Positions 1-13,920 of a DNA stretch of 64,000 nucleotides are shown here, piece by piece (positions within the stretch are counted from its first letter, which is position 1; the number at the start of each line of letters is the position of its first letter). Source of the DNA: Odobenus rosmarus divergens. Taxonomy: Eukaryota; Chordata; Mammalia; Carnivora; Odobenidae. The notes below the pieces were generated by a model, which was given only the letters and a program-made list of their open reading frames with translations, did no database searches and was not told the origin of the DNA. The DNA lies in the NCBI RefSeq assembly GCF_000321225.1, contig NW_004451527.1, positions 327,263-391,262 on the forward strand, in the 5' to 3' direction. The position numbers and the translations under genes were made by a program.

Positions 1-148
1 AAATCACTAAGCGATTTGTAATTCCTACCACCATTCTCTAGAAGAGTTTGGACATTCTTTTTTTCTTTTTTCCAGGAAAGTTCTAAAGAATCCTTTCAAA
101 AAACCCTCTGGGCCTAAAGTCTTTTTGGAGATAAAAAAAAACATTTTT

Positions 149-440
149 TTTTAAGTTTATTTAAGTGATCTCTACACCCGGGATGCCTGGGTGGCTCAGT
201 TGGTTAAGTGGCTGCCTTCAGCTCAGGTCATGATCCCAGGGTCCTGAGATCAAGTCCTGCATCAGGCTCCCTGCTCAGTGGGAAGCCTGCTTCTCCCTCT
301 GCCCATTGCTCACTCTCTCTGACAAATAAATAAATAAAATCTTAAAAAAATAAGTAATCTCTACACCCAACGTGGGGCTTGAACTCACGACCCCAAGATC
401 AAGAGCTGTGCACTCCACCAACTGAGCCAGCCAGGCACCA
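149..440 (-). repeat. Older CAN-SINE, split by a younger SINE
   Basis: Remnant of an old tRNA-Lys-derived SINE read on the minus strand. The T-rich tail lies near 149-162. The body at 351-440 carries 'cccaacgtggggcttgaac', 'agatcaag' and the inverted head 'tgagccagccaggcacc'. The younger plus-strand SINE at 180-350 interrupts it, so the two parts belong to one element. Confidence 0.75.
180..350 (+). mobile_element. CAN-SINE (young), nested
   Basis: The tRNA-derived head 'gcctgggtggctcagttgg' is followed by a CT-rich centre and the tail 'aaataaataaataaaatctt' plus A-run. It is flanked by an 18-bp TSD with one mismatch, taagtgatctctacaccc at 162-179 and taagtaatctctacaccc at 351-368. This shows insertion into the older SINE around it. 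SINEs of this type are non-autonomous and are mobilised by L1 proteins. The tRNA-like head would hold the polymerase III A and B boxes. Confidence 0.93.
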
Positions 441-3410
441 CTGGAGATACATTTTTAAGAAACTTTTCCAAAACTTTTTCTGATTACTTGTCTGTAATGG
501 TCTCCTACATCTTCTATTGTCAGAATTTGGGGTAATGCAAAAAAGGAAAATGATCCATTTCATTGTGATTTTGAGATTTGTTAGATAGTGTTTTGCCTCG
601 CATTTTCTATTCTTGTATATTTGGTACCTTTTTTCCCCCCTGATTTCTAACACAGATGTGCATTTTCTTTTCAGAAGTAGGCATGCTTATTTCTGTTGTT
701 TCATCGGTGGAGGAAATGGTAGGGTACTCCAGATTTGTGCAGGCTCATGCGTGAAAGCCCAGAAATGGGAATCAGCAGGTATGTATCTGGAAACAGTGAG
801 CTAGAGGCTTTACTGGAGCAAAGAATGTGTGAGCCCAGGAGCAGATCCTCGGCTACTTAGAGCTGGTCTAGATGATGGTAAGCCACTAACACTTAAGACT
901 AAGTGTATCCTCACTTCTCTTAGAAGCTCTTTTTGGCAGGTATTTTAGTCTGAGACTGGAGATGGAACGTAGCACCCGGGGAGAGGAAGCAAGACTGTGC
1001 TTCCTACCCCCAGCGCCTACCACCCAAATGATTTTCTGCTAACCATTGTCAGACAGTTCTTGGGTATGCCACCCCCAGGGGACTTCCCACCAGCTTGAGG
1101 ATTAGTGCCATTTTGCACACATTTTGCACTCTGCTGGGAATGCCTATTCTTGGAACTTCAAGGCAGGAAAAATTATCGGCTGTCACATTTGTGGGGGACC
1201 TCTGGTTCAGAACTATCCCCCTCGCCCCTTGTTTTAAGGCTATGAAAACTGAGTTTAAGCAAGACAAAATAAACTTTCCAAATGCCCGGAAGATCCCAAT
1301 TTCTTTACTCTTGGTGGAGTGTTCTTGACATATGCCACACTAAACTTCCTTCTGACTGAGCAGATCTAGAGGCCATACAGATGGTCAGAGACAAGCTTAA
1401 ACACAGGAACTCCAGGGAGATTCCCCTAGCCTGGGTGTCTCTGCACTCTTCATGGTGGATATATGGTTGCCCGGGGACCTGTCCTGGTCCAACGGCTCAT
1501 AAAGGGATTGACCCGAGAATCTCCCTCCACTGCACTTGACAAATCCCCATGGAAAACAAACGCATATTTGGAAGAGTTGCTTTATCTCTTTCATCTCCTT
1601 CTGAAGTAATCCTGAACTTTTAGCTTGAGGCCAAGGGCTGGGCTCCTTGCCAGTCCGTATACACACTGTCCATCTGCAGGGATATACCAGAATGCAGGCT
1701 CAATGGAGAGTCTCTCTTTTGGCTGCCGTGTAGCTGTCTCTGACTGTGTATCTTGAAGCAAGATCCACATTCTTGGCAGGTCAGCTGTGAAACGTGTTTG
1801 ACGTTGGTGGAAAAGAGCCGTTCTTGGATCCAGGGGTCTTACCGCTGTGTCTGTCTGCGCTCCTGAGGAGCAGGCCTGATTATGGCCCTTTTGTGGAGCC
1901 AAGTGTTGGAGAGTCTGTTCAGCTCTCTCTTGGATGCTGATGGAATGGAGCAGGCCGACTCCTGGCTCAGAAAGGTCCCTTTCCTCTCCTTTGGGCAGAA
2001 CACAAACAGCCCGGCCGATGACGAGTCAAATGGGGATGTTCGCTGCCCATTTGAATTCACTCTTCACAAGAAGGCTTATTATGGGAAACACAAAGCAAAT
2101 TGAGGTTATGCTCTCCTGGTATGGGATAAAAATTTAATGAGGGGAAGACTGTTTGGTCCCCTGTCGACCTCTAAGACCCAGGGGCATGTTGATTTGTTTT
2201 TACCACATTCCATCTGTTTGTGGAATCAGACTGTAGTGTAATAGATTTTAGACCCCAAATCCTGGGCTCCTGACATGAAGCCCGAACTAGACGTGGGTTT
2301 TCCCTCCAGCACCAACTGCTTGAATGACTTCTGATGGCCCATTTGGAGTCCTCTTAAACTTCTGTTCCCCAGGTAAATAAATTATCTTTGAGGGGAAGCA
2401 TCCTGTTAATAGACATGCCAACCCAGAGTCAACAAGCAAAGGTAAAAAGATGTAGTCCTCTGAGAATGTGCTCTGTGCTTTGTAAAATCTTTTCCAAGTG
2501 GCCCTTTGGTGGCTTTCTAAACTGATGCTTCTCGTCCGTCCTACAGTCCTTGCCAAGACACATTGACTGATGGGGGTCACTGCTGTGCCCCAGGTATGCA
2601 AGACAGGGCAGAGGCTGCATTGCATAAATAAAATCCAGGTCCTTAAGCAAGATATGGGCCAATTCTAATGAGGAAAGTGAAAGGCACTCAGTTAAGCGCA
2701 TGCTTATCTTGTTCGACGTTCAGTGTAACTCAGACTAGCTGTACCAAACAAATCGGCTCTAAATGCCATCCTCATTCTATACCCAGCAGCTACATGTACA
2801 AGATAAAATAAGCTAGCTTCTGTGGCTTCCAGAAGAAATGAGGGTGAGGGTGGGGCAGGGTGGGTAGAGAACGCAAGAAAATGCAGAGAACTGACGGTGT
2901 TTCCTATGCCGACATTCAGCCAAGCTCTGTGGATGTTTTCATCTGCTATGAAAGTATAGGAAATTTCCCTTGCCCAGGGAACTTATCTAGCAGCTTACTT
3001 ATTCAACCCATTTAAACAGGAAAAAAAAATTCAGCAAGGTTTTAAAAGGTTTTATTTTGACCCTAATGACATCTTATTGCTAGTTGTATTTTTTGTGCTT
3101 CTCCTAAGTCTGTGAGTTCAAATCTGCACAGAGGTATATTTTCGTGTTCCCATCTTTGAGCCTCCTTTGATCTCCTCGTGACTTCATAGGTAAATTCAAA
3201 CAGGTATAAAATCTTTCAAATTAGAGGTGAGCTAGATCCTTATCCTGTTTCAAAATTCTGTCACCCCTGCCATCCCAATGGAAAAATGCAACTATGAGAG
3301 AGAGAGACTTCAGGGAAAAGTGTTAAAATAGCTTTTAAAAAACACAAATGAAAACAAAAGTTACTTAATACTAATTTTGGAATGTTTAGAAAACACAAGA
3401 TGGAAAGTTA
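441..3410. other. Anonymous non-coding stretch
   Basis: I recognise no gene, RNA or confident repeat here. All reading frames are short and lack domain-like composition. There is a short GA run near 3295-3307. Old, highly diverged repeats could be hidden. Confidence 0.5.
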
Positions 3411-3419
3411 AACAAATTA

Positions 3420-3860
3420 AGCTACCATTCCACCATCTTGACTTCAACATTTTGGTGTAGACAATTTCAGGAGATAGGTAAGCAATGGCTTCTTAGAAGT
3501 CATTGTTATGTAGTTTATTATATGCTTTTTCTTTTCTTAATGTTTTCTGCCATAATAGCTGAATGGGTAAACATTATTCCATCATATAGGTACACTATAA
3601 CTTAGTGAATTGATGCTCTATTGTTGGAAATTTAGGTTGTTTCCAGTAACTCGCCATTATTACCAGGGCTGTGATACCATGATGACCATCACTGTAGCTA
3701 TATATTTGTACATGATCATGATTGTTTCCTGATGATAAATTCCTGGAAGTTGGGGTTGCTGCACCAAAAGGTATGTAAAAATTCTAAAACACATAAACAT
3801 ATTGTCTGATTGCCTACAGTCTGTGTAGATTTATCTTCCCGCCACCAACCTGTGAGAAGG
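3420..3860 (-). repeat. Old L1 (L1M-type) 3' region
   Basis: Antisense L1 wording is visible: 'attattccatcatatagg', then 'ctctattgttggaaattta', 'ggttgtttcc' and 'gataaattcctggaag'. This matches the remembered 3' part of ancient L1M elements on the minus strand. It is highly diverged and no TSD was found. Confidence 0.55.
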
Positions 3861-4800
3861 CTGATTTCCCCCTATTTTTGACGAAACTGGTGAATTTTTA
3901 ATTTTTTGCTAATTTGCTGTGTAGCAAATACTCTATGGTTTCAGTAAGCACTTACTTGATAAGTAATGGGGACACATTTTTTATGTTTACTGTTAATTTA
4001 ACTTATAGGTTTTAAGTTACTTTTTCATCTTTTTCAATTTTTTGGTTTTTTTTTAACTATTTTGTGAATAACTAATTTATTGAATCTCCTTATTAGTTGA
4101 ATCATTCTTTAGCCATTGCTTTTAGATTTTCTGGGAAGATAATTATGGAATCTTCAAATTATGGTAATTTTTGTTTCCCCTTTCCAGTATTTATACTTTT
4201 TTTTTTTTTTCTGAGTACATTGACTAGAACTTCTCTTTGTCCTTTTCCTTAAGTCCTGGGAGGATTTCTTGAGCTGGTTTTAATTCCCTGCTTAGTTTTC
4301 TTCAGGATGTAATATGTTGCTCATTACTCCATTGTGTTTTTAAATTTGATGTTTATATCTTTTATTGCCAAGTATTTTTTCCTGATTTGAGATTTTTTTT
4401 CTGTTTCTCCTCTGGTTTTATACATGCAGTGTGCTCTTGAATCTCACTGAGATGAACATACTAGAGGTTTTCCTGAATTTTTCTTATTTCCTGAAATAAC
4501 GCATGCTTTTAACTTATCAGATTTCAATATAGAAGAGAACTGATAAGTTCTCTATAAAAATATAGATATTTTTGCTATATTTAGGGATTTTTCTTTGTTC
4601 AGTCTTAGAGTGAGCACTTCATGCATTTCCAAAATGAAGAGTGAAGATGGTCTTTGTCCAACATAGAGTGGGTGTTTGTTCAAACACTCAACATGTTAGT
4701 CCAGATGTTGGAAGCCACCTGCCTTCATTACCAGGCCCTTTGTGTTCACTGGAAGTTGTGGGGTCAGTGTGTTTCTAATACTTGCTTGTTTTATTAGAGA
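3861..4800. other. AT-rich non-coding stretch, possible L1 antisense remnants
   Basis: T-rich sequence with runs such as 4199-4211. The composition resembles the minus strand of an old L1, but I cannot fix a family. No gene is visible. Confidence 0.35.
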
Positions 4801-4839
4801 AGCTGGTTAATGCTTTCATTGACTGCCTCATGGTTTGCC

Positions 4840-5120
4840 CACTGTCTTAGTTGCTGTAACTCAGACTTAGGGGCCATTCGTGGTGATTCTTTTACTTCTA
4901 GCATCTCTTTTTTTGGCCTGTCTCTTAAATGTCAATGCTCCATGGACTTTACCTTTAGTCTCCTTTTTCCTCATTCTCCACCCTCTTCATTGTCTCTATT
5001 GCCCCCATACTCAGCTTCAACTACCTCCTGTATGCTTTTGACTACCCAAATCTATATCTTCAGCCCAGACATCTCTTTGAATATAAAACTCAACATCTTG
5101 TGGATGTTCCTCAGGTGATT
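4840..5120 (+). repeat. L2-like (LINE2) fragment
   Basis: The phrases 'gtcaatgctccatggac', 'ctcagcttcaactacctcc', 'caaatctatatcttcagccc' and 'aaaactcaacatc' follow the order of the L2 coding and 3' region as I remember it. The 102-residue open frame over this segment is a by-product of the decayed LINE and not a gene. Confidence 0.55.
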
Positions 5121-6764
5121 CACACAGAACATGCACAAAAATGATTTATAACAGGAGACTCCTGGGATGTACAAATAGTCTTCATCCTCTCTGGAAGTCA
5201 CAGTGACAACAGCAACAGAACATTGGCGAGCTCAGGTGCCACCTGCACACTTATGTTCCTACCGGAGAGTCAGTCATTTTCTCTCACACTTGGTTATGTC
5301 ACCAGTACTTATCATGCAAAACAATGAAATATGAGCAAGAAGGGTTGTTGATGCTATGAAAACCCTATTAAGAAACTTTACAAAGAATCTGATAACTTCG
5401 ATTCATTTAAAAATGCTGCTGAATTAGATATGACTTGGTTAGCCATAAATCCAGGGACTTTGGCTTTGACCATGATGGAGTAATGAGTACCAGGTTCACC
5501 CTTCCACAAGAACAATGAAAAATCAAGGCAAAATATAGAAAGCAATGGTTTTCAGACATTGGAAATCAGGTAGCAGAGGACAGGGATCATGAGAGGGGAA
5601 ACAAAGGAGGTGAGCCCTGTAAATTCCCAGCAGTGGATCCCCCTGAGTCTCAGGTGAGGGCTCAGCAGCTCAGGTATGTGAAGCAACACCCCCAAAGCTG
5701 GAGAAGGAACCACCCAGATGGATTGGAGGAAACGATGCCTATGTTTTGCCTTTGAGGGCGGTGTTAGACATACTAAGGTTGAAGCTGAGAGAGACCAAGG
5801 AGAGTCGTCAACAGGATATGGGTGAGGAAGTAAGTCATGGAGGACTCGTCTTTGGGCAGAGTGGATATTCTGGGTGTCCCATGTTTTGTTTTTTTTTTGT
5901 TTTTGATGTTGTTTTTTAAGTAGATTTTTAATTGGAGAAAAACATACATAAGAAATGTGTACACACTATAATGTGCTCAATTGAGTTTTCACTAACACAC
6001 TGTGTAAACCAGGTCAAGAAATAGAAAGCTCCCAGAAGCTCCTTTCTTGCTGCCTGCTGTCATTGAGCCCCTCCCAGCCCCCTCTCCCCATTACCCCTCA
6101 TTTTCCTCTGCTGGGCCCATTTACAGTCTTCTCTAGGCTGCTGATGCTGCTTCTCTGGTTGATACTGACCAGCCAGTTATGAGCTCTGTGTGGCGTGGCA
6201 GATGTCCAAATGCTGGCTGTCTTGGGGGTGTTGCTTGAAGCCTTTGGAATGCCCTGTAGGGCCTCCCCTACTGCCCATTTCCCTGACACAGGCATTCTGG
6301 CTCTGGACTGATGTCCATTCTTTCTCAGCTCCATTACTAAAGTCCGCTCGCCTGGCAGGCAGCCTTCTTGGTGGGGTACCGGAAAGATGGCCCAAGCCCA
6401 GCTGCATTCCACAGTGTCCCCTCGATGCATGGGAAACGTGTGTCCTGGCCATGCTCAGCAGTGGGCTAAGGCCTGCTCTGTGCTCCCTCTACTGCATTTG
6501 CCTCTGGATCTCTTTTATCCTGTCCAGATAGACACATGTGCAGCTTAACAAGTCTGTTAAGAATGGGGATCCCCAGTTGGAGAATGCAACGGTGGATCCC
6601 CTTCCTGTGGGCCCCCATCATCACTGTAGGAGATTGTCCTGGATTTTCTCCCCTTCTTGTTTAGCATGAGGCTGATGACACCTATGCCTACATCTCTCCC
6701 CTTTCTCTTCTCATTCTTTTTTTAAAGCGGGTAGGGGTGGAGAGTCTCTGGGGAGCAAGGCCAA
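5121..6764. other. Anonymous stretch with possible old L1M pieces
   Basis: Sequence near 5480-5600 ('ggttttcagacattgg', 'gggatcatgagagggg') has weak L1M 5'-region flavour. Sequence near 5925-6030 resembles an old L1M 3' UTR in antisense. Neither is strong enough for a separate call. Frames of about 110 residues overlap on both strands here and look incidental. Confidence 0.35.
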
Positions 6765-7447
6765 TGTTTTAAGGGTATCAGAGACTTGTTTTAATCAGGC
6801 ACGGTGGGGCATGTAGACCCAGAAATGACTGTCATGAAGTAGGAAGTTTATTATGCTCATAGATTCCCTAGAAACAGGGGACATGGCACACAGGGCCACA
6901 TGGGGAGCCCCAGAGTCAGTCTGGAGCCAGAGGGGGAAGAGGGAGCTGTGGGCAGGAGCCTTTCTTGTGGTTTCTGTGGCAAGGCAGGGTGGGCAGGTTC
7001 AGGATTGGCCAGTTTGAATAGTTTCAGCTGCCTCTGGGGCATAGGGGCTGTCCCTAGTCATCTGGTACCTGGCCCTGGGGTGATTAGGGCAGGTGGACAT
7101 GGCCCATAGTGTGAGACTCTAAAAGAGGGAGCAGTTGGGAGTGTGGCCTCTGGGTTGGTTGGTTTGCATTTGAATGATAATCTCAGGTGCACTGTGTTTG
7201 CAGTCACAAGGAACTGAGTCCCTCCATGGCCAGCAAAGCTGCAAGATGACAAAGCAATCAGAATACAAAAAATCAAAGACAAGGTTAATACAGCCAGTTT
7301 GTCCCATAACAAGCTCTGAGGGAGGTTTCTGGTTGTTTTGAGTTCTTTTTGGAATGTATGATATTTTCTACCTCTTTGACTCCAGTTTGGGGTCCTGGCT
7401 GTTAATTCTGAGACAACAGGAAATAGCCCATCTAACATCCCATTACA
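6765..7447 (-). mobile_element. Solo LTR-like element (endogenous retrovirus)
   Basis: Read on the minus strand, the segment starts near 7437-7447 with TGT-type sequence and ends at 6765 with CA. Near the end it carries an AATAAA signal (TTTATT at 6847-6852 on the plus strand), followed by a short U5-like piece containing 'catgccccaccgtgcctg'. Length (about 680 bp), signal position and wording fit a mammalian ERV1-class LTR. No gag, pol or env is present and I could not confirm the short TSD, so both ends are approximate. Confidence 0.5.
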
Positions 7448-7935
7448 TGATCATCAGCGAAAAACACATTATATTTCATATTACCTAACTTTTACATTGG
7501 AACTGAAGGAATTATAAATGAAAGTAGCAGATGTCGAAACGGACTTTTGATTGGGGTCCCGCGGCTGAATTCTTGGGTTGCAAGCAACAGTACCAGGCAT
7601 CGGATTAAAACAAACAAACAAAAATAACTTGTTGATTGAATTTGGAGTAGCTCAGGTAGAAGGAAAGGTACCACCAGACTTCTGAAAGCACAGAGAGCCA
7701 TTGTTGGCATAGATCTGCTCCAGCATTTTCCATATCCAGGAGTCAGAGTCCAGCGAGGGGAATCCTTGTCTGGAGATTGGAAGATGGGGAGGATCTTGAG
7801 CCATTCTTATCAAGACTGCATCATGAAGGGAAGGGCTGACCCCCCAGAGGAAAACAAGGTGCAGTAGAAGAAGAAGGTGGCATCACTTCTGGGTAGGCAA
7901 AAGCAAGAGGTGTTCACTACAGGTAGTCGGGTGAA
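7448..7935. other. Anonymous non-coding stretch
   Basis: No gene or confident repeat recognised between the LTR-like element and the MIR-like segment. Confidence 0.5.
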
Positions 7936-7939
7936 CCTC

Positions 7940-8085
7940 AAGATCACAGATCTGGCTTCAGAAAAGCCACGTTTGAAATCTCTGCCACGTATTATTTTGG
8001 TCGTAATTTCTGTGGGCTCCTGTTTTTCTCAACTGTCAGGGAGGGAAATAGTAGCTACCTTGCCACACTGTTGAAACAGGTAACT
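7940..8085 (+). repeat. MIR-like fragment
   Basis: 'gaaatctctgccacgtatta' followed by 'ctgtttttctcaactgtcag' and 'ggaaatagtagctacctt' matches the central order of the MIR SINE (test for the core 'tctgccactta...tttcctcatctgtaaa...tagtacctac'). Diverged. Confidence 0.45.
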
Positions 8086-8679
8086 AGAAGTGCTATAAAA
8101 ATGACACCTTGTGGGATGATTCATGGGCTACTAGCACCAGCTATGAGATTCTGTCTGCTCCTGGATCTCCATTATTCTATAGGTGAGGTGCATCTTTGTC
8201 ACGCTGTTTTAGGGCCTCCCGGTTAGCACACACACTGACTTGACAGTCAAGCATAAAAATTTTAAAAGGCCCATATAAGAAAGGCCAGTATGTTCTGATG
8301 TAGTAAGTGGTTAGGCCCCCCAGATCCCCAAATGGAGTGAACTTGATACACGGTTGTCAATCTCTGCATCACCAGCTCTAAGTGACTGTAAAAAATCTTA
8401 TTTACCCAGATCCCCTATTTATCTTGAAATGGACAGGAATTGAATCAAGAGGACTTCATGCTTCTCTGCATGCAGAATGCATGCCAGACAGATCTTATCT
8501 GACCTGTTACCGCCCCCGTGCACAGCCCTGAGCGGCTCCGGAATCTGTGTTGACAATATTCCAACGTGTTCAGCTGATGTGCCAAAACCTATTGAAAACC
8601 CTCGGCCTGGACTGTGCTAGCAGCACCCTTTAAAGTCCTTGAAATCCAGGCCCATCTTGGGAGGAAAGAGGCCTAGGAG
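8086..8679. other. Anonymous non-coding stretch
   Basis: No gene or repeat identified. This is the pre-insertion flank on the 3' side of the KPNA2 retrocopy. Confidence 0.5.
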
Positions 8680-8695
8680 GCGCCTCATTTTTCTT
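8680..8695. repeat. Target-site duplication, 3' side of KPNA2 retrocopy
   Basis: The sequence gcgcctcatttttctt is identical, over 16 bp, to 10693-10708. Together the two copies bracket the KPNA2 insertion exactly. Confidence 0.95.
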
Positions 8696-10692
<1,997 letters not shown>

Positions 10693-10708
10693 GCGCCTCA
10701 TTTTTCTT
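10693..10708. repeat. Target-site duplication, 5' side of KPNA2 retrocopy
   Basis: Second copy of gcgcctcatttttctt. On the minus strand the junction reads TT/AAGAAAAA, a good match to the L1 endonuclease preference TT/AAAA. Confidence 0.95.
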
Positions 10709-11190
10709 AACAAGGGACATGGCAGGAGCCTCCCTGGATCCAGAGAAAGCTTTAGGCATTGTGATGACATCCCCCTTTGCTAGTGGACAGGAAGAATACA
10801 TGTAGCTAGGCTTCAGCTTTACCTCTGAGCTGTGGGATCTCCTGCCATGCAGGCTGAACGTGTGCGAGCCTTTGCATGAGAGTCTGAGGAGCCTCTGGTA
10901 AGAAAGAAAATTGATCCTGAGGGAATGCAAGGGTCGGGCACACTCTTTGTGGCCTCAATTCTCGGTTGTTGGAGGAATGGGGTGATTCTGAGAACAGGAT
11001 TTCTTGGCCCACCACTCTCCCCATGGTTGGGGTATGGGGGGCGAGGTGTGGGTTTCTAATGGTTGTTGTGGTTATAAAATAAACCTTCGCTACCGAAAAT
11101 CAAGTCATAAGTCAGGACACAAACAACATCGCTTCGCTGTTGGTGTGAAACAAAGCAATGCAGCAGGGAAAGAAGTGGGTTCGATTGTCC
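10709..11190. other. Anonymous non-coding stretch
   Basis: No gene or confident repeat identified. This is the 5' flank of the retrocopy. No recognisable promoter lies next to it. Confidence 0.5.
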
Positions 11191-11194
11191 ACCG

Positions 11195-11640
11195 CCACCT
11201 GACAAAGCCTATTCCAAAACTCAGTGGTTTCACACAACCACCATTTTTTTAGATCTCAGGGTTTATGTGGGTCTTGAGGCTGGGCAGGGCTTGGCTGGGA
11301 GTGGCATGCATCTATTAGACCGCCTGCAGATGTTGATCTGATGCTCACCTGGACCAGGATGGCTTCACTCACATCCCTGGCATATTGGCAGGGGTGGCTG
11401 GATGGTTTGGCTCAGCCAAGCCCCCGCTCTTTCTCTGGGGCTTCTCTGTGTGGTCTCTCCAACAGCATGGTCATGCTGTAACATGGCAGCTCAGGGCCCC
11501 GAGAGACCATGGCAGAAGCTGCTAGTCCTGTCACAGGCCAGAATGGCATTACATTCACATCGTCCAGCCCACATTCAAGGGGAGGGTTAGAAGGAGGGTC
11601 AAAGGATGTATAGTCCTGTTTAACCTGCCATTTGAGGCAT
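11195..11640. repeat. Probable ancient interspersed repeat, family uncertain
   Basis: 'ccaaaactcagtggtttcac', 'gatctcagggtttatgtggg' and 'ggcttcactcacatccctgg' resemble a mammalian-wide LTR or DNA-element remnant that I recall only loosely ('...aacttagtggcttaaaacaa...'). Strand and limits are not certain. Confidence 0.35.
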
Positions 11641-12270
11641 TCTGCCCTCTTCTGCAAGGGAATTTGGGGCAGCTCCTGCCCAGTGTGGGCTCCGGGGAAA
11701 GCACCTGTCACCTGTTTGCGTGGTGTAGCCAGTGCCCTGATGAGGAAGCTGGCCTATGTGTGATGCAGCAGGTGGAGATGGGGTCCTCCCATGCAGCCCC
11801 GCACCCCCTGCTGGGAGGGGAAGAAGATGAACCAGCAGGTGCTAGCTGATGACTTGGGCACATCACATGGCAGACACCCCTTGGTGACCCCCAGAAGTAC
11901 TTGGCAGTGTGGCACGGTGGGGGTCCCCTGCAGGGATCTTGAGGTACAAAAGCAGACAAGGGTGGTAGAATCGGATATTACTGTAAATGACAGAACCCAT
12001 GGATGCATCCTCCCCCCATCTTACACGCACAGTGTGGGCAGATATACTTTGTGGAAAAGTCCATTACATGTATCAAAAACTCATCCCAGCCTGGTGGTTT
12101 CTTCAGTGTCTACTCCTCGGAGGGCAGCAAGGCAGCAGGAATGGCCCAGCACACCCCAGTCCACCTCTACAGTGATGTTCCTTGAATGTAATGGAACCCT
12201 AGTGAACACCACGGCCCTCTGTTGAGGGGCTCACCAGTATCTCCTGTGGCACCTTCCTGTCCACTCCATG
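11641..12270. other. Anonymous GC-richer stretch
   Basis: Overlapping frames of up to 144 residues exist on both strands, but none has a recognisable domain or consistent codon pattern. I do not call a gene. Confidence 0.4.
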
Positions 12271-12274
12271 AGTT

Positions 12275-12370
12275 GTCATGTCCATGCCCTCAATTTAACA
12301 GATGGGGAAACTGAGGCTGAGAACTCACAGAGCTCAGGCAGCTCATCTGACTCCCAAAAGCCGTCTCTCC
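12275..12370 (-). repeat. MIR fragment
   Basis: 'aatttaacagatggggaaac' followed by 'tgaggctgagaactcacaga' is the reverse-strand MIR core (acagatgaggaaactgaggc...). Confidence 0.6.
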
Positions 12371-13470
12371 CCAGAAGCCTGTCCAGGGACCTGCCCATGA
12401 TCGCCCTAAGAGGCATGCACCACCCATCTTTCCTCCTCCACCAGGATGTCTTCCGCTGAGTTCACAGAGCCTGGTTTTCTTTAGCAAAGTGTTCTATGTG
12501 GCTCTTGGATGAAGATGGTGCAAGACAAAGGCTTGGTGCTTCCCAGGCTGGATGGTCCTGCTGGGTTTTAGCAGGTCTCCCCCATGGTGAGATTGCACAA
12601 CAGGAGATGAGAGGAGGATCTTCTGGTTTCAAAACTTTTCTGTTACCTTCAACAACCTCACCCAAGCTCTCCCATGGGGGGACTTCCAGGAAACAATATT
12701 GATTTTTCTGGCTGTTGACCAAGCCTCGGATTGTAGGTACCGCTGCCTGTGGGACTTGTGACGCAAGGGAGTCAACGTCCAGATTCTGTCCAGTGTCTTT
12801 GCCCTGCAGAGGCTCCATCCTCACTGTGTAGGGCATCCAGCCTCCATTCGGAGAGCATACCCCCTTCGTCCATGGTGGGCGTCTGCTGGGAAGCACAAGG
12901 AGTCATGGATCATGTCAACGAGAACAATGCTTTTCTCCGTTTTTTTTTTTTAAACTGTCAGACCTATGATGCGACATCCATTGCCATTTTTGCAATGCTG
13001 ATGACTGAAGCCAGTCTCAAAGTCCATCTCAAGAAGCAGTTTCAGTTGTGCTATTGTGTGTTCAGGCTTTGCTATTTTGGCAGAAATCGATTCTGAGGAC
13101 TCCAACCTGAGGCAGGTTTGAGCTCAAATTATCGCCTGGCCTTGTGGAATCAGTGACTACTGGATGTTAACCAGGCATCCGACAGCTGGGGACAGGGAAA
13201 GGGCTCATCAGACTTCCCTCCTATTTCGCTCCCTCTGGCCCTTCCTCTCTTCCTGGTCTTCTCACCTCTCCATGCATCTCATAGCTCCCAGAAAAATAAG
13301 ACTCGGCAAAAGGTTAGGGTCCTAAAATTAGAATGCGCTCGTCTCTCATGTTCTCTAAGCAGACAGACGTGAGCCCCTCTGTCTGCCCAACCGTTAGCTG
13401 ATGATTCTTGCTGGTGCATGGCCGTGAGCATTTCATCCCTCTGCCTCATTCTTCTTGATTGCATAGGGCA
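12371..13470. other. Anonymous non-coding stretch
   Basis: No gene or confident repeat seen. The longest frames (up to 144 residues) lack any family signature. Confidence 0.45.
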
Positions 13471-13487
13471 GACGATCCATATTTCTT

Positions 13488-13920
13488 TTTTTTTTTGAAG
13501 GTCCACCAATGGATGAATGAGTTAAGAAAATGTAGAACATACATACAATGGACTATTTTTCCAGCCTCTACATGAAGGAAATTCCCCAGGTTACCCACAA
13601 CATCCGTCTGACTTGGCTGCAAATTGGAGCTCCCCATGACCTCCTCCCCCTTTGGGCTCATGTAATATGCTAGAGGGGCTCACAGAACTCAGGGAAATGC
13701 TTAACATTTACCAGCTCCCTAAAGGATATAAGGATACCGATGGACAGCCAGGTGAGGAGACACATAGGGCAAGACCCTGGAGGGTCCCCAATGCAGGAGC
13801 TTCTGTTCCCGTGGAGCTGGGTGTGTGACCCAGTACGAGGATGTGTTCCCCCCACCTGGAAGCTCTCCAAACCCAGTACTGTCAGGGTTTTGAGGGGGAC
13901 TTCCTCACATTGACAGGATT
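13488..13920 (-). mobile_element. L1-mobilised chimeric insertion (LTR piece plus L1 piece)
   Basis: A 433-bp block lies between perfect 17-bp repeats (gacgatccatatttctt at 13471-13487 and 13921-13937). It has a T-run at 13488-13496 that reads as a poly(A) tail on the minus strand. On that strand the content is first an LTR-like part ('ctgagttctgtgagcccctc', 'tagcatattacatgagccc'). This is the same family as the plus-strand element at 47390-47945. An antisense L1 part follows (plus-strand 'caatggatgaatgagttaag', 'acatacaatggactattttt'). The TSD and tail show target-primed reverse transcription. See findings. Confidence 0.75.

Noticed and set aside
6765..7447. A complete endogenous retrovirus
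   Set aside because: Only an LTR-like segment is visible; no flanking gag, pol or env and no partner LTR.
11791..12225. A 144-residue frame in the GC-richer 11.6-12.3 kb region
   Set aside because: Competing frames exist on both strands over the same bases, and none shows family motifs.
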